DNA from: an uncultured Alphaproteobacteria bacterium
Lineage (GTDB): Bacteria > Pseudomonadota > Alphaproteobacteria > HIMB59 > GCA-002718135
Direction: 5' to 3'
Assembly: GCA_902574475.1 (NCBI GenBank)
Contig: CACGNZ010000001.1
Span: 1-61,415 of the forward strand
Length of the DNA stretch: 61,415 bases
The notes below the pieces were generated by a model. It saw only the letters and a program-made list of their open reading frames with translations. It did no database searches and had not been told where the DNA came from. Made by a program: the position numbers and the translations under genes. Of this stretch, positions 38,196 to 49,918 are shown piece by piece; within the stretch, counting starts at the first letter, position 1, and every line of letters starts with the position of its first letter.

Positions 38196-38654
38196 TTATT
38201 TTTTTGTTAGTTTAATTTTTCCACCCATGTTTTCAATAACTTCAATAGCTTTTTTTGAAGCAAAAGAAATTTCAAGGTTTATATTGTCTTTTAATTTACC
38301 TACATTCAAAAGTTTTAAACTGCCTTTTGATTTATTAAATATTTTTTTATCGAACAAATCATTCTCTTTTATTAAATTATTATCTAAATTATGTTTGCTG
38401 ATTATATTATTGATAATTTCAAAATTAATTTGCTGAACTTTTATTTTAAATGGGTTTTTAAAGCCCCTTTTAGGTAAACGTCTATAGAGAGGCATTTGTC
38501 CACCTTCAAAACCATTAATAGAAACACCAGACCTTGATTTTTGACCCTTTACACCTCTTCCAGCAGTCTTACCAAGGCCAGAAGCTGACCCCCTGCCTCT
38601 TCTCTTACTTTTTTTGTTTGATGTAGGATTTGATCTTAATTGATTTATTTTCAT
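38196..38654 (-). CDS. rplO: 50S ribosomal protein L15
   Basis: [46 protein letters not shown]. Confidence 0.97.
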   Translation of the reverse strand: MKINQLRSNPTSNKKSKRRGRGSASGLGKTAGRGVKGQKSRSGVSINGFEGGQMPLYRRLPKRGFKNPFKIKVQQINFEIINNIISKHNLDNNLIKENDLFDKKIFNKSKGSLKLLNVGKLKDNINLEISFASKKAIEVIENMGGKIKLTKK

Positions 38655-38655
38655 A

Positions 38656-39165
38656 TTATTTAATTTTATTGTTATTTATTTCATTAATTTTTTTAGACCT
38701 TTTAGAAGCAACTGACTTAGGTGACTCTGAAACTTTAAATGCATTCAAGGTTGCTTTAAGCATATTATGGGGATTGGATGTGCCTGTTGATTTTGCAACT
38801 ACATCTTTTATACCTAAAGATTCAAACAATGCTCTCATTGGGCCGCCAGCTATTATTCCAGTACCAGGGGCGGCAGATCTAAGAATTACTTTTCCTGCAC
38901 CAAATCGGCCAACAACATCATGATGTAATGTTCTATTTTCCTTAAGATGAACCCTAATCATTTTGCTTTTTGCATTTTCAGTAGCTTTTCTGACTGCTTC
39001 TGGTACTTCTTTAGCTTTACCTGTTCCAATTCCTACCCTTCCCTTACTATCACCAACAATCATTATTGCTGCAAAACCAAATCTTCTTCCCCCTTTAACA
39101 ACCTTAGCTACTCGGTTGATGGTTACTAAATGTTCACTAAAATCGTTTTTATCATTCTCAAACAT
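38656..39165 (-). CDS. rpsE: 30S ribosomal protein S5
   Basis: [45 protein letters not shown]. Start MFENDK at 39165 avoids overlap with rplR. Confidence 0.97.
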   Translation of the reverse strand: MFENDKNDFSEHLVTINRVAKVVKGGRRFGFAAIMIVGDSKGRVGIGTGKAKEVPEAVRKATENAKSKMIRVHLKENRTLHHDVVGRFGAGKVILRSAAPGTGIIAGGPMRALFESLGIKDVVAKSTGTSNPHNMLKATLNAFKVSESPKSVASKRSKKINEINNNKIK

Positions 39166-39175
39166 AAATATTCCT

Positions 39176-39508
39176 CTAGAAATTAAGACCTTCCACTCTT
39201 GCTGCATCAGCAAGAATTTTTACTAATCCATGATATTTATACTTTCCTCTATCGAAAGCTACTTTATCGATGCCTTTAGAAATTATTTTTTTTGCAATTT
39301 CTTTTCCAACTATTTCAGCAATTTCTTTCCTATTCAGTTTTTTTTCCTTAATTGATTTTTCCAAAGAAGAGGAACTTGCAATAGTCTTACCATTTTTGTC
39401 ATCAATCAATTGTGCATAAATATGATTATTGGATTTAAATACAGATAGTCTATTTCTTTCTGAAACTTTTTTAATTTTTACTCTATTTCTTTCTTTTCTA
39501 TTTAACAT
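39176..39508 (-). CDS. rplR: 50S ribosomal protein L18
   Basis: [49 protein letters not shown]. Confidence 0.97.
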   Translation of the reverse strand: MLNRKERNRVKIKKVSERNRLSVFKSNNHIYAQLIDDKNGKTIASSSSLEKSIKEKKLNRKEIAEIVGKEIAKKIISKGIDKVAFDRGKYKYHGLVKILADAARVEGLNF

Positions 39509-39510
39509 TT

Positions 39511-40044
39511 TTATTTTTTCTTTCCTTCTTTTCTAAAAATAAATTCATCATCGTATTTAATACCTTTTCCCTTGAAAGGTTCTGGCTTTCTAAATGACCT
39601 TATTTTTGCAGCAGCTGCACCAAGTTTTTCTTTATTGAAACTTGAAAGTTTAATAATATTTTGTTTGGGACACTCTATTTTAACATCTTTAGGGATATTA
39701 AAATTAATATCGTGACTATAACCTAATTGTAATTTCAAAATAGATCCTGAAATGCTTGCTCTATAACCAGTTCCATTTAATTCTAATGTTTTACTAAAAC
39801 CAGTAGAGACTCCGTTGATCATGTTTGCAACAATAGACCTAGTGGTTCCCCAATTAGGATCTTTGGTATTAGATGTTTTTTTTGGAACAACATTTACCTC
39901 TCGTTCACTTATTTGAATATCATAATTAGAATTAACACTTAAGCTCATTTCTCCTAGCTTACCTTTTGCGATAAAAATGCCATTATTAAAATTACATTCT
40001 ATACCATCTTGAATTTTTATAGGGTTTTTAGCAATTCTAGACAT
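39511..40044 (-). CDS. rplF: 50S ribosomal protein L6
   Basis: MSRIAKNPIKI...LELNGTGYRAS...FRKPEPFKGKGIKYDDEFIFRKEGKKK. Confidence 0.97.
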   Translation of the reverse strand: MSRIAKNPIKIQDGIECNFNNGIFIAKGKLGEMSLSVNSNYDIQISEREVNVVPKKTSNTKDPNWGTTRSIVANMINGVSTGFSKTLELNGTGYRASISGSILKLQLGYSHDINFNIPKDVKIECPKQNIIKLSSFNKEKLGAAAAKIRSFRKPEPFKGKGIKYDDEFIFRKEGKKK

Positions 40045-40047
40045 TAA

Positions 40048-40446
40048 TTAAAATACCTCACAAAGTATCTCACCACCAACATTATTCTTTTTTGCCTGTT
40101 GATCAGACATTACGCCTTTAGGGGTAGATATAATAGATATTCCTAAGCCACCATATGGCTTTTTTAAATCAGAAATTTTGGAATAAATTCTAATTCCTGG
40201 TTTAGATATTCTTTTAATTTGTTTTATTACTGGGCTACCATTGTAATACTTTAATTCAATTTTTATTATATTTATTCCTTTTCTCTCTTCGATATCTGAA
40301 AAATCTCTAATATAACCCTCATCTTTTAATACACTAAGTACATTCATATTCAGTTTGGATTTAAAACAGGAAGTAGATACTTTTTTTGCTTGATGAGCAT
40401 TTTTAATCCTCGCAAGCATGTCTGATAATGAATCATTGAAAGCCAT
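40048..40446 (-). CDS. rpsH: 30S ribosomal protein S8
   Basis: NDSLSDMLARIKNA; GISIISTPKGVMSDQQAKKNNVGGEILCEVF. Confidence 0.97.
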   Translation of the reverse strand: MAFNDSLSDMLARIKNAHQAKKVSTSCFKSKLNMNVLSVLKDEGYIRDFSDIEERKGINIIKIELKYYNGSPVIKQIKRISKPGIRIYSKISDLKKPYGGLGISIISTPKGVMSDQQAKKNNVGGEILCEVF

Positions 40447-40455
40447 TATTTTCTC

Positions 40456-40761
40456 CTACCAACTAGACTTAACAACCCCTGGTAAATCACCAGACATTGA
40501 AAGTTCTCTTAATTTTATTCTTGATAAACCAAATTTTCTGTAATTTCCTCTTGGCCTACCAGTAATCTCACATCTATTGCGATGTCTAATTTTAGAGCCA
40601 TTCCTAGGAAGATCATTTAACTTATTTTGCAAATTAATTCTTTCTTCTAGAGATAAGTTCTTATCTTTAATTTTTATTTTGAGATTATTTCTTTTAGTTC
40701 TATATTTTTCAATTAACTTTAATCTAGAAATGTTTTTTTGAATTGAACTTAACTTTGCCAT
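40456..40761 (-). CDS. rpsN: 30S ribosomal protein S14
   Basis: [41 protein letters not shown]. Confidence 0.97.
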   Translation of the reverse strand: MAKLSSIQKNISRLKLIEKYRTKRNNLKIKIKDKNLSLEERINLQNKLNDLPRNGSKIRHRNRCEITGRPRGNYRKFGLSRIKLRELSMSGDLPGVVKSSW

Positions 40762-40768
40762 ATTCCTC

Positions 40769-41320
40769 CTAGTTAACCAAATTGCCTTTAAAAGGTAAAT
40801 TAAAACTTTTTAGCAACTCAAACGCATCACTGTTGTTTCTAGCAGAAGTACAAATTACTATATCCATACCCCTAACCTTATCTATTTTATCAAAATTTAT
40901 TTCTGGAAATATAATATGCTCTTTAATACCTAAAGAATAATTGCCATTGCCATCAAAACTGGCTGAACTTAAGCCTCTAAAGTCTCTAATTCTAGGTATA
41001 GCAATATTTACTAACCTATCTAAGAATTCATACATAATCTTATTTCTTAATGTAACTTTTACTCCAAGAGGCATACCCTCTCTAATTTTAAAACCAGAAA
41101 TAGCTTTCTTTGATTTTGTTTTTATTGCTTTCTGTCCAGCAATAAGTGATAAATCCTCAAGAGCTTTATCGATTAGTTTTGAGTCTTCTTTACCCTCGCC
41201 TATACCCATATTAATAACAATCTTTTCAATCTTAGGAACAGCATATAAGTTTTTTATATTTAATTTATTTTTTAAATCTAATTTAATTTGGTTATTATAC
41301 TGATCAAGTAGTCTGCTCAT
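40769..41320 (-). CDS. rplE: 50S ribosomal protein L5
   Basis: [55 protein letters not shown]. Confidence 0.97.
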   Translation of the reverse strand: MSRLLDQYNNQIKLDLKNKLNIKNLYAVPKIEKIVINMGIGEGKEDSKLIDKALEDLSLIAGQKAIKTKSKKAISGFKIREGMPLGVKVTLRNKIMYEFLDRLVNIAIPRIRDFRGLSSASFDGNGNYSLGIKEHIIFPEINFDKIDKVRGMDIVICTSARNNSDAFELLKSFNLPFKGNLVN

Positions 41321-41635
41321 CTAAATAACCTTTCCTGTGATTTTATTTATTCTAACTTTTTTATTATTTTCAAATTTATAACCTATTTTTACGCCTTTTT
41401 TTGAAGACGTATCATAATATGCGATGTTAGAAATATGTATGGGCATATCTTTTTCAATGATGCCTCCCGCTTGATTATTATCAGGTTTCTGATTTTTTTT
41501 TACCTTGTTTATATCAGCAACTATAGCCTTATTGTGTTTTGGAAGCATTTTTACAATTTTGCCGGTTTTTCCTTTATCTTTACCAGTGATAACGATGATC
41601 TCATCACCTTTCTTTAATTTTAATCTATTACTCAT
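41321..41635 (-). CDS. rplX: 50S ribosomal protein L24
   Basis: [21 protein letters not shown]. Confidence 0.96.
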   Translation of the reverse strand: MSNRLKLKKGDEIIVITGKDKGKTGKIVKMLPKHNKAIVADINKVKKNQKPDNNQAGGIIEKDMPIHISNIAYYDTSSKKGVKIGYKFENNKKVRINKITGKVI

Positions 41636-42000
41636 AGAACCTCAGGCGCTAAACTAATTATTTTCATAAATTTTTTACTTCTTAATTCTCTAGTTACGGG
41701 ACCAAAAATTCTAGTTGCGATAGGTTCTTCTTGCTTATCTAAAAGAACTGCTGCATTTTTGTCAAACCTAATGGCACTACCATCAGACCTTTTATGATCC
41801 TTTGATGTTCTAACTATAACAGCTTTATACACATCACCTTTTTTAACTTTTGCTCTTGGAATAGCATCTTTTATAGATACTACAATAATATCTCCAATTG
41901 ATGCTGATCTTCTCTTTGAACCGCCTAGAACTTTTATGCATTGTATTCTCCTAGCTCCAGAGTTATCAGCAACATAAAGATTTGATTGCATTTGTATCAT
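41632..42000 (-). CDS. rplN: 50S ribosomal protein L14
   Basis: [31 protein letters not shown]. Confidence 0.97.
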   Translation of the reverse strand: MIQMQSNLYVADNSGARRIQCIKVLGGSKRRSASIGDIIVVSIKDAIPRAKVKKGDVYKAVIVRTSKDHKRSDGSAIRFDKNAAVLLDKQEEPIATRIFGPVTRELRSKKFMKIISLAPEVL

Positions 42001-42242
42001 TTAGCTACATCCTCATTGGGCAATACAATCCATCTCTTGAGTTTAGAAATTGGCTTAGATTCAATAATTGAAACTAGATCGCCTGTTTTAAATTCATTCT
42101 TTTCATCGTGAACATGGTATTTTTTTGATCTTCTTATTATTTTTTTATAAAGCTTATGCTTTATTCTTCTTGTTACGTTCACAACTATAGTCTTGTCGGT
42201 ATTTGAAGAAACAACGATTCCAGATAAAATTCTCTTAGGCAT
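41997..42242 (-). CDS. rpsQ: 30S ribosomal protein S17
   Basis: [23 protein letters not shown]; internal Met at 42242 preferred over the called 42287 start. Confidence 0.95.
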   Translation of the reverse strand: MPKRILSGIVVSSNTDKTIVVNVTRRIKHKLYKKIIRRSKKYHVHDEKNEFKTGDLVSIIESKPISKLKRWIVLPNEDVAK

Positions 42243-42432
42243 TTGCTTCTCCTGAAATTTTAGAAATCTTAGTTTTGAGCCTAGCAATACTTTTTTTAGT
42301 TATTCTTATTTGTGAAGTTTTTTCAAGTTGTCCAGATGATTTTTGAAACATCAAATTCATTAGTTTTCTTTTTAGATTCATAATTTCTTCTCTTGTCTTA
42401 TTAAGATCATTAATATTATTTTTTTGGCTCAT
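42235..42432 (-). CDS. rpmC: 50S ribosomal protein L29
   Basis: [42 protein letters not shown]. Confidence 0.93.
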   Translation of the reverse strand: MSQKNNINDLNKTREEIMNLKRKLMNLMFQKSSGQLEKTSQIRITKKSIARLKTKISKISGEANA

Positions 42433-42848
42433 TAAATATTTCTCTCTACAAATTTACACTTGATTGGTAGTTTGGCAGCAGCTAAAGTCATTGCTTTTCT
42501 CGCATCATTAATATTCACACCATCTACTTCAAACATTATTCTTCCTGGTTTTACTCGACATGCCCAATACTCAATAGAGCCTTTACCTTTTCCCATTCTT
42601 ACCTCAGCAGGTTTTTTGGACACAGGTACATCAGGAAAAACTCTTATCCACATTCTTCCTGCTCTTTTTAAATATCTAGTAATTGCTTTTCTTGCTGCCT
42701 CAATTTGTCTTGAAGTAACTCTTTCCGGTTCCATAGCTTTTAATCCAAAGCTTCCGTAGTTAAGATTATAATTACCTTTAGCATTTCCATGTATCCTACC
42801 TTTAAATTGCTTTCTGAATTTAGTTTTTTTTGGAGATAGCATATTCAT
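42432..42848 (-). CDS. rplP: 50S ribosomal protein L16
   Basis: [57 protein letters not shown]. Confidence 0.97.
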   Translation of the reverse strand: MNMLSPKKTKFRKQFKGRIHGNAKGNYNLNYGSFGLKAMEPERVTSRQIEAARKAITRYLKRAGRMWIRVFPDVPVSKKPAEVRMGKGKGSIEYWACRVKPGRIMFEVDGVNINDARKAMTLAAAKLPIKCKFVERNI

Positions 42849-43525
42849 TATCTTACACTGCCTTGGTCAATTTGTTTTTTTTCACTTGCATATGGATCTT
42901 TCGATAAGATTTCACCTTTGTTTATCCATACTTTTATACCACATATGCCATATGTTGTTTCTGCTTCAGCAGTTGAATAGTCAATATCACCTCTAAGTGT
43001 ATGTAAAGGTACACTGCCTTCATGATATTTCTCAGTTCTTGCAATTTCTGCTCCACCAAGTCTACCACTACATACAACTTTTACTCCTTTTGCTCCTAAT
43101 CGCATTGCGGACTGAACGGCTTTTTTCATCGCACGCCTAAATGAGATTCTTTTTTCAAGTTGATTTGCTATATTTTCTGCTACCAATTTTGCTTCTACTT
43201 CTGGTTTTCTTATTTCCTTAATATCTAAAAAAACTTCTAATTTTGACATTTTAGATAAATCATTCTTTAAAGTCTCGATATCAGCACCTTTTTTTCCAAT
43301 TATTATTCCAGGTCTTGAGCTATAAATAGAGATTCTTAATTTTTTTGCGGCTCTTTCAATATTAATTTTTGAAATGCTTGCATTTTTAAGTTTTTTTCCG
43401 ACGTATTCTTTTATTTTCAAATCTTGGTGTAATAGCTTAGTGTAATCATTTTTAGAAAACCATCTAGATGACCAAGTTTTATTGATGCCAAGTCTTATAC
43501 CGTATGGGTTTACTTTTTGTCCCAT
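42848..43525 (-). CDS. rpsC: 30S ribosomal protein S3
   Basis: [50 protein letters not shown]. Confidence 0.98.
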   Translation of the reverse strand: MGQKVNPYGIRLGINKTWSSRWFSKNDYTKLLHQDLKIKEYVGKKLKNASISKINIERAAKKLRISIYSSRPGIIIGKKGADIETLKNDLSKMSKLEVFLDIKEIRKPEVEAKLVAENIANQLEKRISFRRAMKKAVQSAMRLGAKGVKVVCSGRLGGAEIARTEKYHEGSVPLHTLRGDIDYSTAEAETTYGICGIKVWINKGEILSKDPYASEKKQIDQGSVR

Positions 43526-43893
43526 TATACTTTATCTCCTGTTTTATCTGTTCTTTCTTCAACAACAATAGTTACCTTACTAAAAGGTTTAATTATAGAC
43601 CCTGCTCTACCTTTTGCTCTAGGTCTCCATCTTTTCATTCTAAGACTTTTTCCAACATATGCTTCCTTAATAAATAGTTTGTCAATATCAAGTTGTTTGT
43701 TATTTTCAGCGTTTGAAATTGCCGAGTTGAGTATTTTTAATATATTTTTAGCAACTCGCTTGTTAGAAAATTTGAGTTGATTAACAGCTGAACTAACTTT
43801 TAAGTTAACAATACTTTTAGTTATTGTTGAGGCTTTAGTTGGGCTAATTCTAACCATGTTATCTTTTGCTATAGCTACCAAGTTTTGATTCAT
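43525..43893 (-). CDS. rplV: 50S ribosomal protein L22
   Basis: [15 protein letters not shown]...[29 protein letters not shown]. Confidence 0.96.
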   Translation of the reverse strand: MNQNLVAIAKDNMVRISPTKASTITKSIVNLKVSSAVNQLKFSNKRVAKNILKILNSAISNAENNKQLDIDKLFIKEAYVGKSLRMKRWRPRAKGRAGSIIKPFSKVTIVVEERTDKTGDKV

Positions 43894-44171
43894 TTTTGTT
43901 CTGCCTTTTTATCGGCTGCTGTATGCCCTTTAAAATTTCTAGTTGGAGAAAACTCTCCTAGTTTATGACCAACCATTTGTTCATTAACTGAAACTGGAAC
44001 AAATTTTTGTCCATTATATACACCAAATGTAAGACCAACGAATTGAGGAAGAATAGTGGATCTTCTTGACCATGTCTTAATCACTTCTTTTCTTCCAGAT
44101 TGAGAAGATTTTTCAGCTTTTTTTAATAAAGCTCTATCAACAAAAGGTCCTTTCCAAACTGATCTTGTCAT
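43890..44171 (-). CDS. rpsS: 30S ribosomal protein S19
   Basis: [45 protein letters not shown]. Confidence 0.98.
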   Translation of the reverse strand: MTRSVWKGPFVDRALLKKAEKSSQSGRKEVIKTWSRRSTILPQFVGLTFGVYNGQKFVPVSVNEQMVGHKLGEFSPTRNFKGHTAADKKAEQK

Positions 44172-44992
44172 TATTTCTTCCTTCTCCTAATTATAAACTT
44201 ATTTGTTTTTTTATTATTTCTAGTTTTTTTACCCTTTGTAGACACACCCCAAGGTGTTACAGGATCTCTACCACCTGAAGTTCTTCCTTCTCCACCACCA
44301 TGTGGATGATCAACAGGATTCATTACTACACCTCTAACTTTAGGTCGAAAACCCAAGTATCTTTTTCTTCCTGCTTTGCCTAATTTTATGTTTTTTTGGT
44401 CTGGGTTTGAAACTTCACCTATTGTAGCTTTACAAAATTTGTTAATGTGTCTAATTTCACCAGAAACTAACTTTATTTGAACATATGGCTCTTCCTTTGA
44501 TACAATTTGTGCTGAAGAGCCTGCAGATCTAACTAGTTGAGCTCCAGCTCCAGGTTTGAGTTCTATATTATGGATATTAGTTCCAACTGGTATATTATTT
44601 AGAGGAAGACAATTGCCTAATTTAATAGCAACATCATTTCCAGACAAAATTTTATCACCAATTTTGATGTTTTTAGGAGAAATAATATAATTTAATTCTC
44701 CATCATCATATTTTATTAACGAGATGAACGCGCTTCTATTGGGATCGTATTCATTTCTAATAACTTCCGCTGTAACATTTTGTTTTGATCGTTTAAAATC
44801 AATAAATCTATATTTTCTCTTAACCCCTCCGCCCATTCGCCTTGAAGTAATTTTACCTTGATTGTTTCTTCCACCTGTAGAGTTAAGTTTTTTTGTAAGA
44901 GATTTTACTGGCTTATCTTTAGAAAGATGTTTTTTTGAAATTAAAACGGTTCCTCTTAGACCTGGAGTTATTGGTTTAAAATTATTTAACAT
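44171..44992 (-). CDS. rplB: 50S ribosomal protein L2
   Basis: [49 protein letters not shown]. Confidence 0.98.
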   Translation of the reverse strand: MLNNFKPITPGLRGTVLISKKHLSKDKPVKSLTKKLNSTGGRNNQGKITSRRMGGGVKRKYRFIDFKRSKQNVTAEVIRNEYDPNRSAFISLIKYDDGELNYIISPKNIKIGDKILSGNDVAIKLGNCLPLNNIPVGTNIHNIELKPGAGAQLVRSAGSSAQIVSKEEPYVQIKLVSGEIRHINKFCKATIGEVSNPDQKNIKLGKAGRKRYLGFRPKVRGVVMNPVDHPHGGGEGRTSGGRDPVTPWGVSTKGKKTRNNKKTNKFIIRRRKK

Positions 44993-45309
44993 TATTTTAT
45001 CTCCAATGAAGAATCGATTGTATTCCCCTCAATCAAAGTGACAATTGCTTTCTTAATATCATTCCTATAACCAAAAGTTCCCTTGAATGTTTTAGATTTA
45101 CCACGAAGAATACTTGTATTTATTTTACTTACCTTAACTTTAAATATTTTTTCGATAGCAAATTTTATTTCTGATGAATTGCAGTCTTTAGATACTACAA
45201 ATGAGTACTGATTATATTGCTGAAGATTCGTAGATTTTTCAGTTGTAAGAGGTTTCTTAATTATCTCAAAAGCTCTTTCTAGAGAAATATTATTTAACTT
45301 TTTTTTCAT
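44992..45309 (-). CDS. rplW: 50S ribosomal protein L23
   Basis: [45 protein letters not shown]. Confidence 0.95.
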   Translation of the reverse strand: MKKKLNNISLERAFEIIKKPLTTEKSTNLQQYNQYSFVVSKDCNSSEIKFAIEKIFKVKVSKINTSILRGKSKTFKGTFGYRNDIKKAIVTLIEGNTIDSSLEIK

Positions 45310-45932
45310 GATAACCTCTTTGTAATTTCATCTATTGAGTTTTTTTCAATAAAAATTTTATCATAAGAGATTAGATCACGAACATTGATACCATTTTGAT
45401 TTAAAACAGACACTTTTGGGATGTTAGATGAAGCAAGTTTGAAATTTTTATTAATTTCTTTTTCTGAGTAAATAAAAAGTGCAGAATCAAATTTAAACAG
45501 TTTTAAATTCATATTTAGATCTTTTGTTTTAAAACTTTCAATTTTAAAATGGTCAATAATAACAATTTTGTCATCAAGGAGCTTACTTGACAATGCTGAT
45601 TTAATTGCTAGCTTTTTCTCTTTTTTGTTTAAGTTAAATGAGTAGTCCCTATTTTTAGGGCCCATTGCAATTGCTCCTCCTCTAAAGTTAGGCGGTTTAT
45701 TACTTCCTTGCCTAGCATTACCTGTTCCTTTTTGAGAAAATGGTTTTTTTGCCCTACCATTCACCTCTGATCTACTTTTAGTTGTGTGTGAGCCTTGTCT
45801 AGATTTTGCATTTTGATATCTAATGTATTGATGAATAATATCTGGAAAAACTTTAATACCAAAAATATTTTGATCTAAACTTACATCACCAACATTTTTA
45901 TTGCTAAGATTTTGAACTGGTTTCTTAATCAT
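45306..45932 (-). CDS. rplD: 50S ribosomal protein L4
   Basis: RQGSHTTKSRSEVNGRAKKPFSQKGTGNARQGS. Confidence 0.96.
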   Translation of the reverse strand: MIKKPVQNLSNKNVGDVSLDQNIFGIKVFPDIIHQYIRYQNAKSRQGSHTTKSRSEVNGRAKKPFSQKGTGNARQGSNKPPNFRGGAIAMGPKNRDYSFNLNKKEKKLAIKSALSSKLLDDKIVIIDHFKIESFKTKDLNMNLKLFKFDSALFIYSEKEINKNFKLASSNIPKVSVLNQNGINVRDLISYDKIFIEKNSIDEITKRLS

Positions 45933-46573
45933 TATTTTTTTACAGAGTCCTTTATAAAAATTATCGAGTTTTTTTTTCCTGGAACCGAACCTTTTACTAC
46001 TAAAATATTATTTTTATTATCAATCTCTACTATCTTTAAGTTTTGCTTTGTAACTTTTTTTCCACCCATTCTTCCAGCCATTTTTTTACCTTTAAAAACT
46101 CTTCCAGGATCTTGATTTTGTCCAGTAGAACCATGTGATCTATGAGAAATTGAAACACCATGAGATGCTCGAAGTCCACTAAAATTATGCCTTTTCATTA
46201 CTCCGGCAAAGCCTTTACCTATAGAAATCGAACTTGCATCAATGAATTGATCTTTTTTAAAATGATCAACTGATAATTTACTACCAATCTCAAGTAAGTT
46301 ATCTTCATCAACTTTAAATTCTTTAGATATTTTTTTAGGATCAATACTTAAGGATGTAAAATTCTTTCTCTGTGGTTTTTTAATTTTGTTAATATCTTTT
46401 TTTGTTTCAATACTTGATAATTGAACAGCGTTATATCCATCTTTATCATTAGTTTTTATTTTAGATACTATGCACTCATCCACCTTAAGTAAAGTTACAT
46501 GCATTAATTTCCCTTCTGAATTAAACAGAGAGCTGTTGCCAATTTTTGTTGTTATTAAGCCTGCTCTCATCAT
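45932..46573 (-). CDS. rplC: 50S ribosomal protein L3
   Basis: [63 protein letters not shown]. Confidence 0.97.
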   Translation of the reverse strand: MMRAGLITTKIGNSSLFNSEGKLMHVTLLKVDECIVSKIKTNDKDGYNAVQLSSIETKKDINKIKKPQRKNFTSLSIDPKKISKEFKVDEDNLLEIGSKLSVDHFKKDQFIDASSISIGKGFAGVMKRHNFSGLRASHGVSISHRSHGSTGQNQDPGRVFKGKKMAGRMGGKKVTKQNLKIVEIDNKNNILVVKGSVPGKKNSIIFIKDSVKK

Positions 46574-46575
46574 GA

Positions 46576-46884
46576 CTATATTTTAATATCTACCTCAACA
46601 CCAGCAGACAAATCTAACTTCATCAAAGCATCAACGGTTTGGGGAGTTGGATCGATAATATCTAACAAACGATTATGGGTTCTAATTTCTAATTGATCTC
46701 TACTTTTTTTATCAATGTGAGGTGATTTATTTACTGTAAATCTCTCAAATCTTGTAGGTAATGGAATTGGCCCCTTAACTTTAGCACCAGTTCTTTTTGC
46801 CGTATCAATTATATCTTGAGTACTTGAATCTAAAAGTGAGTTATCAAAACCTCTTAACCTAATTCTTATATTTTGGTTTTCCAT
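46576..46884 (-). CDS. rpsJ: 30S ribosomal protein S10
   Basis: [39 protein letters not shown]. Confidence 0.98.
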   Translation of the reverse strand: MENQNIRIRLRGFDNSLLDSSTQDIIDTAKRTGAKVKGPIPLPTRFERFTVNKSPHIDKKSRDQLEIRTHNRLLDIIDPTPQTVDALMKLDLSAGVEVDIKI

Positions 46885-48962
46885 TAAGCCAACTTAGCCT
46901 TTACTTCATCTGCTACATTGGAAGGTACTTGCTCATAATGATCAAATTGCATTGTGTAATTTGCTCTACCTTGTGACAGTGATCTCAAATTATTTACATA
47001 TCCGAACATGTTTGCCAAAGGAACCATTGCATCAACAACATTAGCATTTCCTCTTGTTGACATTTCTTGTACTTGGCCTCTTCTACTATTCAAATCTCCA
47101 ATTACATCACCCATATATTCTTCAGGGGTTACCACTTCCACTTTCATCATTGGTTCCAGCAATACTGGTTTTGATTTAGCAATTCCTTCCCTGAATGCGG
47201 CTCTAGCAGCAATTTCAAATGCTAATACACTTGAGTCGACATCGTGATAAGCTCCGTCATAAAGAGTTGCTTTAAAATCAATGCAAGGAAAACCCGCTAT
47301 AACGCCTGTTTGTTGTTGAGCAACAAGACCTTTTTCAACACCGGGGATGTGTTCTGTTGGTATGTTACCTCCTTTAATTTGATTTATAAATTCATAACCA
47401 CTACCAGGTTCACCTGGTTCAAATTTAATTTTTACTCTTGCAAACTGGCCGGCACCACCAGATTGTTTTTTATGAGTATAGTCAACGTCAAATGAACTGG
47501 ATATAGTCTCTCTATATGCTACTTGTGGAGCCCCAACATTGGCCTCAACCTTAAATTCTCTTTTCATTCTATCAACTAATATTTCTAAATGAAGTTCACC
47601 CATTCCTTTGATTATTGTTTGCCCACTCTCATGATCAGTAGTCACTCTAAAGCTTGGGTCTTCTTGAGCTAATCTTCCAAGTGCTTGACCCATTTTTTCA
47701 TGATCAACTTTAGTTTTTGGTTCAACTGCAACTTCTATTACTGGATCAGGAAAGTCCATTCTTTCTAAAACTATTGGGTCATTAGTATCACATAATGTTT
47801 CTCCAGTGGTAACATCTTTTAAACCAACAAGAGCTACTATGTCACCGGCATTAGCAGTTTTTATTTCTTCTCTATTATTTGCATGCATTAGCAGCATTCT
47901 ACCAATATTTTCTTTTTTTCCTGAATTCGAATTTAAAACAGTATCTTTTGTGTTAATAGTTCCAGAATAAATCCTTGCAAATGTAAGACTTCCAACAAAA
48001 GGATCCGTCATAATTTTAAAAGCTAATGCACTAAACGGCTCACTATCTTCACATTTTCTAGATAATTCTTTTTTATCATCATTTATATCAACTCCTTTAA
48101 CACTAGCAACATCAGTTGGAGATGGCATATAATCTATTACTGCATCAAGAAGAGGTTGAACGCCTTTATTTTTAAAAGCTGACCCTGTTAAGACTGGGAC
48201 AAAAGAACCTGATATTGTTCCTTTTCTAATACACTTTTTTATATCTTCAACAGATGGCTCATTTCCTTCAAGATAAGACTCCATAATTGAATCATCTTCT
48301 TCAATTGCCTTTTCAATTAATTTTTCTCTATATTCAGCTGATTGTTTTTTTAGATCATCAGGAATATCTACTATATCAAATTTTGCTCCAAGGCTTTCAT
48401 CTTGCCAAATAATTGCTTTGTTAGATACTAAATCAACCACACCTTTAAGATCAGACTCAATACCAATCGGTAATTGTAAAACTAAAGGATATGAACCTAG
48501 CCTTTCGGTTATCATATCAACACACATAAAAAAATTTGCACCAGTTCTATCTAACTTATTAACAAAGCACATTCTTGGAACTTTATATTTATCTGCTTGT
48601 CTCCAAACTGTTTCAGATTGTGGCTCAACACCAGCTACTCCATCAAAAACAGCAACGGCTCCATCAAGTACTTTAAGTGATCTTTCAACTTCAATTGTAA
48701 AATCAACATGACCAGGAGTATCTATGATATTTATTCTATGATCATTCCAAAAACAAGTTGTTGCTGCGGATGTAATTGTAATTCCTCTTTCTTGCTCTTG
48801 TTCCATCCAGTCCATAGTTGCAGCTCCATCATGAACTTCACCAATCTTATGGGATTTTCCAGTGTAATATAATATTCTTTCTGTAGTTGTTGTTTTACCG
48901 GCATCTATATGCGCCATTATTCCAATGTTTCTATATTTTGTTAAAGGGTGTGTCCTGCTCAT
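46884..48962 (-). CDS. fusA: Elongation factor G
   Basis: [47 protein letters not shown]. Confidence 0.98.
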   Translation of the reverse strand: MSRTHPLTKYRNIGIMAHIDAGKTTTTERILYYTGKSHKIGEVHDGAATMDWMEQEQERGITITSAATTCFWNDHRINIIDTPGHVDFTIEVERSLKVLDGAVAVFDGVAGVEPQSETVWRQADKYKVPRMCFVNKLDRTGANFFMCVDMITERLGSYPLVLQLPIGIESDLKGVVDLVSNKAIIWQDESLGAKFDIVDIPDDLKKQSAEYREKLIEKAIEEDDSIMESYLEGNEPSVEDIKKCIRKGTISGSFVPVLTGSAFKNKGVQPLLDAVIDYMPSPTDVASVKGVDINDDKKELSRKCEDSEPFSALAFKIMTDPFVGSLTFARIYSGTINTKDTVLNSNSGKKENIGRMLLMHANNREEIKTANAGDIVALVGLKDVTTGETLCDTNDPIVLERMDFPDPVIEVAVEPKTKVDHEKMGQALGRLAQEDPSFRVTTDHESGQTIIKGMGELHLEILVDRMKREFKVEANVGAPQVAYRETISSSFDVDYTHKKQSGGAGQFARVKIKFEPGEPGSGYEFINQIKGGNIPTEHIPGVEKGLVAQQQTGVIAGFPCIDFKATLYDGAYHDVDSSVLAFEIAARAAFREGIAKSKPVLLEPMMKVEVVTPEEYMGDVIGDLNSRRGQVQEMSTRGNANVVDAMVPLANMFGYVNNLRSLSQGRANYTMQFDHYEQVPSNVADEVKAKLA

Positions 48963-48969
48963 AATTTAT

Positions 48970-49440
48970 TTACCATCTAAAGTGTGAGAAGGCTCTATTT
49001 GCTTCAGCCATTTTATGAGTTTCTTCTCTTTTTTTTACTGCATTACCTTTATTATTAAATGCATCTAAAATTTCATTCGCAACTCTTTCTTTCATAGTTT
49101 TTTCATTTCTTTTTGTAGCTGAGTCTACAATCCACTTCATAGCTAAAGTTTGAGCTCTTTTTGGTCTAACTTCCATTGGAACTTGGTAAGTAGCGCCTCC
49201 AACTCTTCTAGAACGAACTTCAAGAGTGGGTTTTACATTATTAAGAGCTTCGTGAAAAAAATCTATAGGAGTTTTATCTGTTTTCTTTGAAACAATATCA
49301 AATGCTCCATATACAATTTGCTCTGAAACAGATTTTTTACCATCAAGCATAATACGGTTCATAAATTTAGCCAAAACAAGGTCTTTGTATTTGTGATCAG
49401 GAAGTATTGTCCTTTTTTCAGCTGCTCTTCTTCTAGACAT
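48970..49440 (-). CDS. rpsG: 30S ribosomal protein S7
   Basis: [37 protein letters not shown]. Confidence 0.98.
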   Translation of the reverse strand: MSRRRAAEKRTILPDHKYKDLVLAKFMNRIMLDGKKSVSEQIVYGAFDIVSKKTDKTPIDFFHEALNNVKPTLEVRSRRVGGATYQVPMEVRPKRAQTLAMKWIVDSATKRNEKTMKERVANEILDAFNNKGNAVKKREETHKMAEANRAFSHFRW

Positions 49441-49442
49441 AT

Positions 49443-49814
49443 CTATTTAGGCCTTTTAGCTCCGTAAAGTGATCTTCTTTGTTTTCTAGATGAAACACCT
49501 TGAGTATCTAAAGTACCTCTAAGAATGTGATATCTAACACCTGGCAAATCTTTTACTCTACCACCTCTAATCAATACTACTGAATGTTCTTGCAGATTGT
49601 GACCTTCTCCTGGAATATAAGCTGAGACTTCTTGACCGTTAGTCAATTTAACTCTAGCAACTTTACGTAATGCTGAGTTAGGTTTTTTAGGAGTAGTGGT
49701 GTAAACCCTGGTACATACTCCTCTTTTTTGAGGACTTTTATCAAGAGCAGGAACCTTGTTCCTTTTGACTGTAGATGTTCTACCTTTTCTAACAAGTTGG
49801 TTAATTGTTGGCAT
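49443..49814 (-). CDS. rpsL: 30S ribosomal protein S12
   Basis: [38 protein letters not shown]. Confidence 0.98.
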   Translation of the reverse strand: MPTINQLVRKGRTSTVKRNKVPALDKSPQKRGVCTRVYTTTPKKPNSALRKVARVKLTNGQEVSAYIPGEGHNLQEHSVVLIRGGRVKDLPGVRYHILRGTLDTQGVSSRKQRRSLYGAKRPK

Positions 49815-49874
49815 TCTATCCTCTAGTTAAGTGTTTGGAAATTAATCCACGACCTTTAACAAATCGTAGGGGTC

Positions 49875-49901
49875 TTTATAAATTGCTAAACTAAAAGTCA
49901 A
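49875..49901 (-). promoter_or_regulatory. Candidate str-operon promoter upstream of rpsL
   Basis: Minus strand TTGACT (49896-49901), then 15-17 nt, then TATAAA/TAAAGA; lies in the 104-bp rpoC-rpsL gap. Confidence 0.45.
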
Positions 49902-49918
49902 GAAAATATAGCTATAAT

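Noticed and set aside
33956-48711. Many plus-strand ORFs of 60-120 aa opposite ribosomal protein genes and fusA
   Set aside because: They are antisense to highly conserved genes, low-complexity and hydrophobic, with no recognisable motifs; expected shadow ORFs of AT-rich coding sequence.
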